NCBI GenBank assembly: GCA_015067385.1
Contig: SVMP01000022.1
Coordinates: 1 to 18,104 of the forward strand
Reading direction: 5' to 3'
DNA from: Oscillospiraceae bacterium
GTDB taxonomy: Bacteria; Bacillota; Clostridia; Oscillospirales; UBA644
DNA: 18,104 nucleotides
Positions within the stretch are counted from its first letter, which is position 1. Every line of letters begins with the position of its first letter. Made by a program: the position numbers and the translations under genes. Below, one piece after another: positions 6,730 to 15,317 of this stretch. The notes below the pieces were generated by a model that saw only the letters and a program-made list of their open reading frames with translations, was not told the DNA's origin and did not search any database.

Positions 6730-7332
6730 TTATTCCTTATCAGTAAGTTTTTCTCTGAGTGCCGCAAGAGCGTGCGCTCTGTGGCTGATGATATTTTTAA
6801 CGCTGCCGTCAAGTTCGGCAAAAGTTTTGTTATATTCTTCGACGAGGAAGTAGGGGTCGTAGCCGAAGCCGTTCGTACCTCTTGCTTCATCGATAATAAC
6901 GCCGGGACATTCGCCCTCTGCGGTTATCATCTTTCCGTCGGGGTAAACGAGAGCGATGGCACTTTTGAACATTGCACGGCGGTCGGTCTTGCCCTGCATT
7001 TTTTTAACGAGCTTTGCGTTGTTCGCCTCATCGGAAGAATTTGCGGTGTGGTCTCCCTCGCAAGCGTAACGTGCGGAGTAAACGCCCGGTTCGCCGTCAA
7101 GAGCAAAAACGCAAAGACCGCTGTCGTCGGCAATAGCAGGCTTACCGCTTACTTCAGCTGCCGCACGGGCTTTGATTATTGCGTTTTCGAGAAACGTTTT
7201 GCCTGTTTCCTCGGGGTCGGATACGACACCCGCCTCTGAAAGAGAGACGGGGTCGAACATATCGCCGAGAATTTGTTTGATCTCACGTATTTTATTTTTG
7301 TTGTTTGATGCAACTACTAAAATTTTATCCAT
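6730..7332 (-). CDS. rdgB: XTP/dITP diphosphatase (RdgB/HAM1 family)
   Basis: Hydrolyses non-canonical purine nucleoside triphosphates (ITP, dITP, XTP) to monophosphates and so keeps them out of DNA and RNA. 200 residues, normal for the family. ASNNKNKIREIKQILG at the N-terminus, TFLENAIIKARAAA, PAIADDSGLCVFALDGEPGV with the catalytic Asp, and GTNGFGYDPYF are family signatures. The ATG at 7332 is preferred over a TTG at 7368, which lies inside purL. The gene follows purL by 19 nt; linking purine synthesis to cleaning of the purine pool is functionally sensible. Confidence 0.97.
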   Translation of the reverse strand: MDKILVVASNNKNKIREIKQILGDMFDPVSLSEAGVVSDPEETGKTFLENAIIKARAAAEVSGKPAIADDSGLCVFALDGEPGVYSARYACEGDHTANSSDEANNAKLVKKMQGKTDRRAMFKSAIALVYPDGKMITAEGECPGVIIDEARGTNGFGYDPYFLVEEYNKTFAELDGSVKNIISHRAHALAALREKLTDKE

Positions 7333-7351
7333 AATTGTCTTTTCTGAATTC

Positions 7352-10300
7352 TTATTTAAAGTATTCAACGCCTGCTTCGAAGATCTTCATATCTTTCATG
7401 CCGGGGATATTCTTTGCGATGTTGTCGCCGCGGCGTTCGCTGTGACCCATCTTACCGAAGATCTTGCCGTCGGGAGAGAAGATACCCTCGATAGCGTCAA
7501 CGGAAGTGTTGGGATTGTAACGAATATCCATGGTGGGATTGCCTGCTTTGTCAACGTACTGTGTTGCGATCTGACCGTTTCTTGCGAGTTCTGCAAGCAT
7601 AGCGGTGGAAGCAACGAAACGACCTTCACCGTGAGATACGGGAATGGTGTAGATCTCGCCGAGAGAGCAGTTCTTCATCCAGGGAGAGTCAACGGAAGAA
7701 ATGCGGGTGTCAACATAAAGAGACTGATGTCTGCCGATGGAGTTGAATGTAAGAGTGGGAGAAGTTTCATCGATATCTCTGATCTCGCCGTAAGGAACAA
7801 GGCCGAGCTTGATGAGAGCCTGGAAGCCGTTACAGATACCGAGCATGAGGAAATCGTCGCTCTGCAGACGTGTGTTGACAAGCTCCTTGATGCGTTCGTT
7901 ACGGAAGAATGTGGCGATGAATTTACCGGAACCGTCGGGTTCGTCGCCGCCACTAAAGCCGCCGGGGAGCATAACGATCTGCGCGGACTTGATGGCTCTT
8001 TCGAGACGTTCAACGCTTGCGGAAATATCGAGAGCGGAACGGTTTCTGATGAGAAGGATCTCTGCTTCCGCACCTGCGATCTCAAATGCTCTTGCGGAGT
8101 CGTATTCGCAGTTTGTGCCGGGGAATGCGGGGATAACGACTTTCGGACGGTTGATCTTGATGAGAGGAGCTTTATCGGAACGTTTGTCGCAGGAATAAGT
8201 CTTTGCGGTGCCGATAGCTTCTTCGGAATTGAGGGGGAATACGTCTTCGAGGACAGCTTTCCATGTTCTTACGAGGCTGTCGAGAGAAACGGATTCTTTA
8301 TTGTAGGTGATAGTTCTTGTTTTATTGATACGGCCGACCTTTTTGAAGCCGCTCATGGGAGTGTCGGTCTCGAATACGAAGCCACCGTAGTAAGGAGTAA
8401 AGAGCTGTTCGGGTGTAAGACCGGAAGAAAGCTCAACGCCCTTGCCGTTACCTGCCGCCATTTTGAAGACAGCCTCGGCGATACCGCCGGATGTTATAGC
8501 GGAACAGGACTTACAGAATTCGCTGTTTACGACTGCATGCATGAGAGCGAAGTTTTCGTTAACGGAGCCGAACTTGGGAAGACCGTTCTTTGTATATTCG
8601 GGAATGCAAGCGTAGATATAGCCGTCATCGGTCTTGAATTCGTTGGATTTAACTTTATCTGCATCCTGAACGGAGATAGCGAAAGAAACGAGTGTCGGGG
8701 GAACGTCGATATCTTCAAACGAACCGGACATAGAGTCTTTACCGCCGATAGCAGCAATACCGAGCTCTGTCTGAGCTGTCAATGCGCCGAGGAGAGCCTC
8801 GAAGGGCTTGCCCCAACGTTCGGGATTGTTCTTTGTGCTTTCGAAATATTCCTGAAGAGAGAGCCATACCTTATCCTGCGGACAGCCTGCGGCGATAAGT
8901 TTCGCAACGCTTTCGATGATAGCGAACATAGCGCCCTTGAACGGACTTTCGGAAGAGAGATAGGGGTCGAAGCCGTAAGCCATAACGGAAGCGGTACCGC
9001 TTTCGCCTTTGAGGGTGGGGATCTTTGCAGCCATTACCTGAGAAGGAGTGAGCTGATCTTCGCCGCCGAAGGGCCAGAGAACGGAGCGAGCACCGATGGA
9101 GCCGTCGAAACGTTCAACGAGACCTTTCTGACAGCATACGTTGAGATCGGAAACGAGCTTGTTCATCTTTTCGGTAAATGTTGTGAAATCAGCTGTTTTT
9201 GCATCGGCTTCTTTTGCGGCAACTTTAACGGTGGTGTGTTTTTCCGCACCGTTGGAGTTAAGGAAGTCACGGGAGATGTTAACGATCTCTTTGCCGTTCC
9301 ATGTCATAACGAGACGGTTGGTGTCGGTAACAACGGCAACTTCAACAGCATTGAGATTTTCCTCAGCCGCATATTTGATAAAGGTCTCGGCATCGTTTTT
9401 GTCAACAACGACAGCCATTCTTTCCTGAGATTCGGAGATGGCAAGCTCTGTGCCGTCAAGACCTTCGTATTTTTTGGGAACTTTATCGAGGTTGATGAGA
9501 AGACCGTCGGCAAGCTCGCCGATAGCAACGGAAACGCCGCCTGCGCCGAAGTCGTTACAACGTTTGATAAGACGGGTAACTTCGGGTCTTCTGAACATTT
9601 TCTGGATCTTGAGCTCTTCTACGGGGTTACCCTTCTGAACTTCAGCGCCGCACTCGGTAATGGAATCGAGAGTGTGCTGTTTGGAAGAACCTGTAGCACC
9701 GCCGCAGCCGTCACGGCCTGTAGCGCCGCCGAGAAGAACGATAACGTCGCCGGGAGCGGGACATTCACGGACTACGTTTTCAGCGGGAGCAGCACCGACA
9801 ACAGCGCCGATCTCCATACGTTTTGCAACGTAGCCTTCGTGGTAGAATTCGTTTACGAGACCTGTTGAGAGACCGATCTGGTTACCGTAGGAGCTGTAGC
9901 CTGCGGCAGCGGTAGTGGTGATCTTTCTCTGGGGGAGTTTACCTTTCATAGTTTTTTCGAAAGGTACTCTGGGGTCGGAAGCGCCCGTTACACGCATAGC
10001 CTGATAAACATATGCTCTGCCTGAAAGCGGGTCTCTTATAGCACCGCCGAGACAAGTTGCGGCGCCGCCGAAGGGTTCGATCTCGGTGGGGTGGTTATGA
10101 GTTTCGTTTTTGAACATGAGAAGGTAATCTTTGTCTTCGCCGTCGATCTTTGCTTTGATCTTAACGGAGCAGGCATTGATCTCTTCGGAAACGTCGAGAT
10201 CGGGAAGTTTGCCGCGTTTACGAAGAACTTTTCCGCCCACGGTTGCGATATCCATAAGGCAGATGGGCTTTTTGGAGCCGAGCTCTTCTCTGATCTCAAG

Positions 10301-11050
10301 GTATTTATCGTAAGCCGCTTTAACGTAGGGAACTTCGATATCCGCTTCGTCGATAATGGTGGAGAAGGTAGTATGGCGGCAGTGGTCTGACCAATAAGTA
10401 TCGATCATTCTGATCTCGGTGATGGTCGGATCACGGTGTTCGGTGTTTTTGAAGTAATCCTGAAGGAAAGTAACATCGTCAAGGTCCATAGCAAGACCGA
10501 AGCCGCGAAGGAATGTTGCAAGAGCGTCACGGTCGAGAGATGTAAAACCGTCAAGAGTTTCAACTTCGGTGGGAACAGCGTACTCGGCGATAAGAGTTTC
10601 GGGCTTTTCAAAAGCCGCTTCACGTGCTTCCACGGGGTTTATGAGATAATTTTTGATCTTTGCGAAATCGTCATCGGATATATTGCCGGAAACAGCGTAG
10701 ACCTTGCCGCTTCTTACTGTGGGACGTTCTTTTCCGGTAAGAAGAGAGAAGCACTGAGAGCAGGAATCTGCACGCGCATCGAACTGACCGGGAAGATATT
10801 CGGTAACGAACACCTTTGTGCCCTTTTCAAATTCGGGAAGCTCGCTGTAAATATCATCGACATTGGGCTCGGAGAAGATAAGAGTTTTTGCTCTTTCAAA
10901 ATCTTCCGCGGATACGCCCTCAACATCGTATCTGTTAAAGAAACGAACCTTATCGACATCAACGCCGAGGGTTCTGCGAAGGTCGGAAGCTACGGATTTA
11001 GCTTCTACTGCATATGCATTCTTTTTTTCCGAGTAAATTCTGTATACCAT
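7352..11050 (-). CDS. purL: Phosphoribosylformylglycinamidine synthase, single-chain type
   Basis: Catalyses the ATP- and glutamine-dependent fourth step of purine synthesis (FGAR to FGAM). At 1232 residues it is the long form, with PurS-like, PurL and PurQ parts in one chain, as in clostridial-type enzymes. The synthetase core shows DTYWSDHCRHTTF (about 217-229) and NETHNHPTEIEPFGGAATC (about 315-333). The glutamine amidotransferase domain starts near VVIPAFPGTNCEYDSARAFE and carries the nucleophile Cys1073 (LGICNGF) with His1140 and Glu1142 (VSHGEGRF). AAAGGGG lies about 8 nt before the ATG. It is the first gene of the operon. A long open frame on the opposite strand (7,172-9,868) is a codon-bias shadow. 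Confidence 0.98.
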   Translation of the reverse strand: MVYRIYSEKKNAYAVEAKSVASDLRRTLGVDVDKVRFFNRYDVEGVSAEDFERAKTLIFSEPNVDDIYSELPEFEKGTKVFVTEYLPGQFDARADSCSQCFSLLTGKERPTVRSGKVYAVSGNISDDDFAKIKNYLINPVEAREAAFEKPETLIAEYAVPTEVETLDGFTSLDRDALATFLRGFGLAMDLDDVTFLQDYFKNTEHRDPTITEIRMIDTYWSDHCRHTTFSTIIDEADIEVPYVKAAYDKYLEIREELGSKKPICLMDIATVGGKVLRKRGKLPDLDVSEEINACSVKIKAKIDGEDKDYLLMFKNETHNHPTEIEPFGGAATCLGGAIRDPLSGRAYVYQAMRVTGASDPRVPFEKTMKGKLPQRKITTTAAAGYSSYGNQIGLSTGLVNEFYHEGYVAKRMEIGAVVGAAPAENVVRECPAPGDVIVLLGGATGRDGCGGATGSSKQHTLDSITECGAEVQKGNPVEELKIQKMFRRPEVTRLIKRCNDFGAGGVSVAIGELADGLLINLDKVPKKYEGLDGTELAISESQERMAVVVDKNDAETFIKYAAEENLNAVEVAVVTDTNRLVMTWNGKEIVNISRDFLNSNGAEKHTTVKVAAKEADAKTADFTTFTEKMNKLVSDLNVCCQKGLVERFDGSIGARSVLWPFGGEDQLTPSQVMAAKIPTLKGESGTASVMAYGFDPYLSSESPFKGAMFAIIESVAKLIAAGCPQDKVWLSLQEYFESTKNNPERWGKPFEALLGALTAQTELGIAAIGGKDSMSGSFEDIDVPPTLVSFAISVQDADKVKSNEFKTDDGYIYACIPEYTKNGLPKFGSVNENFALMHAVVNSEFCKSCSAITSGGIAEAVFKMAAGNGKGVELSSGLTPEQLFTPYYGGFVFETDTPMSGFKKVGRINKTRTITYNKESVSLDSLVRTWKAVLEDVFPLNSEEAIGTAKTYSCDKRSDKAPLIKINRPKVVIPAFPGTNCEYDSARAFEIAGAEAEILLIRNRSALDISASVERLERAIKSAQIVMLPGGFSGGDEPDGSGKFIATFFRNERIKELVNTRLQSDDFLMLGICNGFQALIKLGLVPYGEIRDIDETSPTLTFNSIGRHQSLYVDTRISSVDSPWMKNCSLGEIYTIPVSHGEGRFVASTAMLAELARNGQIATQYVDKAGNPTMDIRYNPNTSVDAIEGIFSPDGKIFGKMGHSERRGDNIAKNIPGMKDMKIFEAGVEYFK

Positions 11051-11111
11051 AAATTGACCCCTTTTTATATTTTTAAAACAGAGTTTCTATTCTATATTTA
11101 CTTTACTGATT

Positions 11112-11140
11112 ATTATAACACATTTTATTTATATTTTCAA
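11112..11140 (-). promoter_or_regulatory. Sigma-A promoter of the purL operon
   Basis: TTGAAA (11140-11135) and TATAAT (11117-11112) with a 17-nt spacer in an AT-rich stretch. The start of transcription would be near 11105, giving a leader of about 55 nt that contains no recognisable riboswitch or purine-responsive element. Confidence 0.8.
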
Positions 11141-11165
11141 TAGGTAAAAGAAAAAGTTTACAATA

Positions 11166-11205
11166 AAATTGAGAGCAGACAAGGGTTTTTTACCGATATC
11201 TGCTC
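11166..11205 (-). terminator. Probable terminator of mtaB
   Basis: GAGCAGA (minus strand, from 11205) pairs with TCTGCTC (11179-11173). Within the loop GGT-AAAAA-ACC can pair further. AATTTTATTG follows, a weak T-run. The hairpin starts 18 nt after the mtaB stop, and the purL promoter follows it. Its layout resembles the hairpin at 17,431-17,472. Confidence 0.6.
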
Positions 11206-11222
11206 CGAAATGTAACTATCAC

Positions 11223-12521
11223 TTATGGCTTATCGCTTACAACTTCCCCCATCGCTTTATCCGCCGATGCCTGTGTGACCTTTACGGTGAAGATAAGATT
11301 CCGTATATCTCTGTTGCAGGGTGCGGAGATCTCGGCGTATTCGGGAGAGTGACCGGTGTAGATGCCGTCTTTTTCGGTCTCGAAAAGAACGGAGATCTCT
11401 TTGCCCACGAGGCGTTTGTAAAAGGACTCTTCGCTGTCTTTGCAGGCATTTATCATGCGGCGGCAGCGTTCTTCTTTAACATCCTTCGGCAGTTTTCCGT
11501 CCATTTGCGATGCGCGTGTTCCTCTGCGTTCGGAGTAGGGGAAGACGTGGACCTTTTCGAATCTCATTTTAACGGCAAAAGCCATTGATTCAAGAAAATC
11601 CTCTTCTGTCTCTCCGGGAAAGCCCGTGATGATGTCGGTCGTTATTGCGCAGTCGGGGAACGTTTTTCTCAGAAGAGAAACGGCGGCGGCAAATTCGTCG
11701 GGAGTGTAGTGTCTGTTCATATCCCTGAGAGTTTTTTTACAGCCGCTTTGGAGCGAAAGGTGAAAATGGTGGCAAAGATTTTTAACGTTCTTCATTCGTT
11801 CGACGTTTTTTTCCGTTATGAACACGGGTTCGAGCGAGCCGAGGCGGACACGTTCAAGCCCGTCTATCTTTCCGAGCCTTTCGAGCAGGTCGCAAAGATC
11901 GCAGGTTCCGAGATCCTTGCCGTAATTATCGAGATGTATGCCCGCAAGAACGATCTCGCTGCAGCCGCCCGAAACGAGACTTTCCGCCTCTGAAACGGAC
12001 TCGTCGAGATCTCTCGATCTGATCCTGCCTCTTGCGAAAGGAATAATGCAGTAAGAGCAGAAATTATTGCAGCCGTCCTGAACTTTCAATGCGGCTCTCG
12101 TTGTCCCGATACGCTCGGAATTCATCTTTTCGAAGCATGTTTCCTTCTCTATTTCGGGGATATCGACAATGCGTTCATGATCCTGTAAAAAACGCATAAC
12201 ATATTCGTAAATACGTGCTTTGTCCTTATTTCCGAGGACGATATCGGCTTCGGGCAGAAGCGCCGCAAAATCAGGCTCTGTCTGGCTTGCACAGCCGCAG
12301 ACGGCAACTATCGAATCGGGATTTTTACGTTTTGCACGGCGTATCATCTGACGTGATTTACGGACGCTTTCCTCGGTCACGGCACAGGTGTTGATTATAT
12401 AAACGTCGGCTTTTTCATTATCGGAAACTATCGTTGCGCCGTTGTCGATAAAGATACCGCTTACGGCGTTGCTTTCGTACTGATTGACTTTACATCCGAG
12501 GGTGTGAACGGAAAATGTCAT
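11223..12521 (-). CDS. mtaB: tRNA t6A37 methylthiotransferase MtaB
   Basis: A radical-SAM enzyme that adds a methylthio group to t6A at position 37 of ANN-decoding tRNAs. 432 residues. The N-terminal UPF0004 domain contributes cluster cysteines C10 (TLGCKVNQYES, the MtaB form of the motif), C46 (INTCAVTE) and C77 (CGCASQ). The radical-SAM triad CNNFCSYC is at 151-158. A C-terminal TRAM-like segment begins near VGKEISVLFE. I start at the ATG at 12521 because the motif lies at the expected distance; AAAGGA is 13 nt upstream, rather far. It is divergent from the HAD gene and probably monocistronic. Confidence 0.95.
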   Translation of the reverse strand: MTFSVHTLGCKVNQYESNAVSGIFIDNGATIVSDNEKADVYIINTCAVTEESVRKSRQMIRRAKRKNPDSIVAVCGCASQTEPDFAALLPEADIVLGNKDKARIYEYVMRFLQDHERIVDIPEIEKETCFEKMNSERIGTTRAALKVQDGCNNFCSYCIIPFARGRIRSRDLDESVSEAESLVSGGCSEIVLAGIHLDNYGKDLGTCDLCDLLERLGKIDGLERVRLGSLEPVFITEKNVERMKNVKNLCHHFHLSLQSGCKKTLRDMNRHYTPDEFAAAVSLLRKTFPDCAITTDIITGFPGETEEDFLESMAFAVKMRFEKVHVFPYSERRGTRASQMDGKLPKDVKEERCRRMINACKDSEESFYKRLVGKEISVLFETEKDGIYTGHSPEYAEISAPCNRDIRNLIFTVKVTQASADKAMGEVVSDKP

Positions 12522-12566
12522 ATAATTTAAAAAGTCCTTTCTCAATGTTAAGGGAGATGTTGAAAC

Positions 12567-12580
12567 GGAAAAATTTTTCC
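12567..12580. repeat. 14-bp perfect palindrome between divergent genes
   Basis: GGAAAAATTTTTCC lies in the 135-nt divergent region between mtaB and the HAD gene, just upstream of the HAD promoter and in the probable mtaB promoter or leader region. It could be an operator or simply AT-rich curvature. I could not identify a convincing mtaB promoter in this region. Confidence 0.4.
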
Positions 12581-12601
12581 TTATAAAAACGGTTAAAAAC
12601 C

Positions 12602-12630
12602 TTGACTTATCATAAATAATCTGCTATACT
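12602..12630 (+). promoter_or_regulatory. Sigma-A promoter of the HAD/HPr-like operon
   Basis: TTGACT (12602-12607) and TATACT (12625-12630) with a 17-nt spacer, each one base from consensus. Transcription would begin near 12637, only a few nt before the AAGGAGA ribosome binding site. Confidence 0.8.
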
Positions 12631-12656
12631 TTAACCAAAATCCAAGGAGAATTTCT

Positions 12657-13367
12657 GTGACAATGAATTTCGGTTACGCAATATTCGATCTTGACGGAAC
12701 GATTTTCGATTCGATGTATTACTGGCGGACGGTGGCTGTTTATGCGCTTGAGAAAAACGGCTTCCATGTCCCCGAAGATCTCGCCGAAAGGTCGAAGCAT
12801 ATGCTTGTGTACGAGGCTTTCAATCTTCTTTGCACCGAGTTGAAAACGGAGAAAAAAATCAGGTATTCCGACATTTCAGAGGAATACAGAAGCAAAGTCC
12901 TTCGTCCTGCGTATGAGACCGACATTATGCCGAAGCCGTCCGCCGTCGAATTTCTGCGGATGTTAAAAGACAGCGGCGTAAAGCTCTGCATTGCAACGGC
13001 GACTGCGAGAGAACTTTTCATGCCGGCAATAAAAAGGCTCGGAATGGAAGATCTTTTCGAATTTTACATAACGACCGCCGAAGTCGGAAAGTCGAAGGAT
13101 CACAGCGACATTTACGATATTGCGCTCGAACGTCTCGGCGGAACGAAAGAAAACACGGTCGTGTTCGAAGATCAGCTGTACTGCATAAAAACGGCATCTG
13201 CGGCGGGTTACAGAATATTTGCCGTTGACGACGAATATTCGAGACAAGACCGACAGACCACGGAAAAGCTCTGCGAAAGATACATTACCGACTACGGAAT
13301 GTTCATAAAAGAAATCTTAAATCAACATAACCGAAAAGGAGACAAAAACCATGACAATCATGCTTGA
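12657..13367 (+). CDS. HAD family phosphatase (beta-phosphoglucomutase-like)
   Basis: A cytosolic haloacid-dehalogenase-type phosphohydrolase or mutase with a helical cap (about 17-90); the substrate is unknown. Motif I DLDGT at 11-15, motif II CIATAT around T114, motif III lysine in GKSKDH (145 or 147), and motif IV VVFED at 168-172 are all present. I use the GTG at 12657 because AAGGAGA ends 6 nt before it; an ATG two codons on (12663) is also possible. The gene overlaps the next one by 17 nt, and its last codons encode the RBS and start of that gene, so the hydrophilic tail KGDKNHDNHA may have no structural role. Coupled translation with the HPr-like protein is likely. Confidence 0.9.
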   Translation: MTMNFGYAIFDLDGTIFDSMYYWRTVAVYALEKNGFHVPEDLAERSKHMLVYEAFNLLCTELKTEKKIRYSDISEEYRSKVLRPAYETDIMPKPSAVEFLRMLKDSGVKLCIATATARELFMPAIKRLGMEDLFEFYITTAEVGKSKDHSDIYDIALERLGGTKENTVVFEDQLYCIKTASAAGYRIFAVDDEYSRQDRQTTEKLCERYITDYGMFIKEILNQHNRKGDKNHDNHA

Positions 13368-13578
13368 TTCAATCGACAAAGTAAAGGCTTTCGTAGCTAA
13401 GATCGCAATGTTCCCCTGTGACGTTGACCTCATATCCGGCCGTTACACCATTGATGCAAAGTCCATCATGGGTATTTTCAGCCTTGACCTCGCAAAACCC
13501 ATCAAACTCGTTGTTAACGATCCGTCCTGCGAAAATCTTCTGGAACAGCTCAAGGAATTCGAATATATTGAAGAATAA
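13351..13578 (+). CDS. HPr-like protein lacking the phosphorylatable histidine
   Basis: A 75-residue HPr-fold protein. It aligns without gaps to Bacillus HPr from position 15 to 46, ending at KSIMGIFSLDLAKP, which matches the regulatory-serine helix (Ser38 here equals Ser46). The residue at the active-site His15 position is Ser7, and the protein contains no histidine at all. It therefore cannot carry phosphate from PTS Enzyme I at the usual site, but it retains the HPr-kinase serine motif, as in Crh-type regulators. AAAAGGAG lies about 9 nt upstream of the ATG. It overlaps the HAD gene by 17 nt. A regulatory role is inferred, not shown. Confidence 0.85.
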   Translation: MTIMLDSIDKVKAFVAKIAMFPCDVDLISGRYTIDAKSIMGIFSLDLAKPIKLVVNDPSCENLLEQLKEFEYIEE

Positions 13579-13589
13579 GCTGTTTTTTT
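13544..13589 (+). terminator. Weak candidate terminator after the HPr-like gene
   Basis: AACAGCT (13544-13550) pairs with AGCTGTT (13578-13584) across a long 27-nt loop, followed by a run of seven T residues (13583-13589). The 5' arm lies within the HPr-like gene. The long loop makes it doubtful, and transcription may continue into the oligoendopeptidase gene. Confidence 0.3.
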
Positions 13590-13641
13590 AATAATACCAT
13601 ACACAGAATAAAATGTCAACATTTGAAAAGGTTATAATGTA

Positions 13642-15306
13642 ATGAAAATATCAGATATCAAATACGAAAGACCTAATATTGACGCACTGCGTGCACGTTG
13701 CGAAGAGCTTTTCAAGAGATTTGACGAAGCGAATACCGCAGATGAGCAGCTTGCAGTCTACAACGAATATATTGCGATGAACGAAAGCATCTCCACGCAG
13801 TCATCGCTTGCATATATCCGTTTTACGCTCGACACACGAGACGAATTCTACTCAAAAGAGATCGACTGGATGAACGAGACACGCCCCGTTCTTTCCGAAA
13901 TGAGCCTTAATTTCCGCAAGAGAATGCTGGCATCGAAGTTCCGTCCCGAACTTGAAAAGGCTCTTTCTCCGATCGTTTTCAAAAACTATGAATTATCAAT
14001 GAAAGCATTCGATCCGATCATTGCGGAAGACTGCGTTGAAGAGGCGAAGCTTCAGACAGAGTACAAAAAGCTTCTTTCTTCCGCAAAAATTCCGTTTATG
14101 GACGGCGAATACAACATTCCCCAGCTCGGTAAATTCAAAGAAGGACCCGACAGAGAGATCAGAAGACAGGCTTTCTGCGCTCAGGGCGAATGGATGAAAG
14201 CAAACGCCGACAAATTCGACGATATTTTTGACCGCATGGTAAAAGTCCGTGACCGTATGGCAAAGAAAATGGGCTTTAAGAATTACGTTGAACTCGGCTA
14301 TTACCGCATGAGAAGAAACTGCTACTCTCCCGAAGACATTGCCGCTTTCCGTGAGCAAGTGCTCAACGACTGGGTACCGTTCGTTGCGGAGATGAAAAAG
14401 AAGCAGGCTGCGGATCTCGGCATCGACAGAATTATGCTTTACGATGACGGCATCTGCTTAAAAGACGGCAACCCCACGCCGATCGGAACTCCCGAAGAGA
14501 TATTCGAAAACGGCAGAAAGATGTACAAAGAGATGTCTCCGCTTACGGGCGAATTTATCGATTTCATGCTTGAACACGATCTTTTCGACGTAATTGCCCG
14601 TGAAGGCAAGTCGGGCGGCGGCTACTGCACAGATCTTCCCGATTACAAAATGCCGTTTATTTTCGCTAATTTTAACGGAACATACGGCGATATCGATGTT
14701 CTTACCCACGAAGCAGGTCATGCGATCGCAGCTTACAAAGCGATGAACGGCGATCTTCCCGTTGAGCTTCAGGGTTACGGCATGGAGACTGCGGAAGTTC
14801 ACTCGATGTCAATGGAATTTTTCGCATGGAAATGGATGGAGCTTTTCTTCGGCGACAGAGCAGACGATTACCGCCATATGCATTTCCTGAACGCTCTCTC
14901 GTTCATTCCCTACGGCACGATGGTAGACTATTTCCAGCAGTGCGTTTACGAAAAGCCCGAAATGACACCCGCAGAACGCAAGGCTCTCTGGGTCGAGCTT
15001 GAATCGAAATTCCGTCCGTATATGTCTTCCGAAGGCATCACATATATGGAAGAGGGCGGCCGTTGGCAGTATCAGAGCCATATCTACGAACGTCCGTTCT
15101 ACTATATCGACTACTGTCTTGCGCAGACCGTCGCTTTCGATTTCCTTATCGCAATGAAGAAGGATTACGACGATGCGTTCAAGCGTTACGATGATTTCGT
15201 AACATCCGCAGGCTCGAAATATTTCACCGACCTCGTAAAAGACGCCGGCTTCAAAACACCGTTCGAGCAGGGCGCACTCAAAGACATTATTGAGAATGTT
15301 AAATAA
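13642..15306 (+). CDS. pepF: M3 family oligoendopeptidase (PepF-like)
   Basis: A zinc metallopeptidase that cleaves short peptides, probably in the cytoplasm since there is no signal peptide. 554 residues, close to M3B length. The zinc site HEAGH is at 356-360, with the third ligand Glu385 in ETAEVHSMSMEF. The region after it (HFLNALSFIPYGTMVDYFQQCVYE and WQYQSHIYERPFYYIDYCLAQ) matches the substrate-binding part of the family. The RBS AAAGG is about 10 nt upstream. DUF2284 follows after 11 nt, so the two are probably cotranscribed. The gene name reflects family, not proven substrate. Confidence 0.93.
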   Translation: MKISDIKYERPNIDALRARCEELFKRFDEANTADEQLAVYNEYIAMNESISTQSSLAYIRFTLDTRDEFYSKEIDWMNETRPVLSEMSLNFRKRMLASKFRPELEKALSPIVFKNYELSMKAFDPIIAEDCVEEAKLQTEYKKLLSSAKIPFMDGEYNIPQLGKFKEGPDREIRRQAFCAQGEWMKANADKFDDIFDRMVKVRDRMAKKMGFKNYVELGYYRMRRNCYSPEDIAAFREQVLNDWVPFVAEMKKKQAADLGIDRIMLYDDGICLKDGNPTPIGTPEEIFENGRKMYKEMSPLTGEFIDFMLEHDLFDVIAREGKSGGGYCTDLPDYKMPFIFANFNGTYGDIDVLTHEAGHAIAAYKAMNGDLPVELQGYGMETAEVHSMSMEFFAWKWMELFFGDRADDYRHMHFLNALSFIPYGTMVDYFQQCVYEKPEMTPAERKALWVELESKFRPYMSSEGITYMEEGGRWQYQSHIYERPFYYIDYCLAQTVAFDFLIAMKKDYDDAFKRYDDFVTSAGSKYFTDLVKDAGFKTPFEQGALKDIIENVK

Positions 15307-15317
15307 AGGAAACTGCC

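Noticed and set aside
7172..9868. An 898-codon open frame on the plus strand, antisense to purL
   Set aside because: It lies wholly over purL, rdgB codons and their bias, encodes a low-complexity Cys/Phe/Val-rich product unlike any family, and has no RBS or operon context. purL shows all its catalytic residues, so this is a shadow.
12522..12545. A longer mtaB starting at TTG 12545
   Set aside because: That frame would begin inside the AGAAAGGA ribosome binding site; the ATG at 12521 places TLGCKVNQ at the normal distance from the N-terminus.
13633..13638. TATAAT just before the oligoendopeptidase start as a promoter
   Set aside because: Transcription would begin at or after the ATG at 13642, and the base six-mer at the -35 distance (AAAATG) is not promoter-like.
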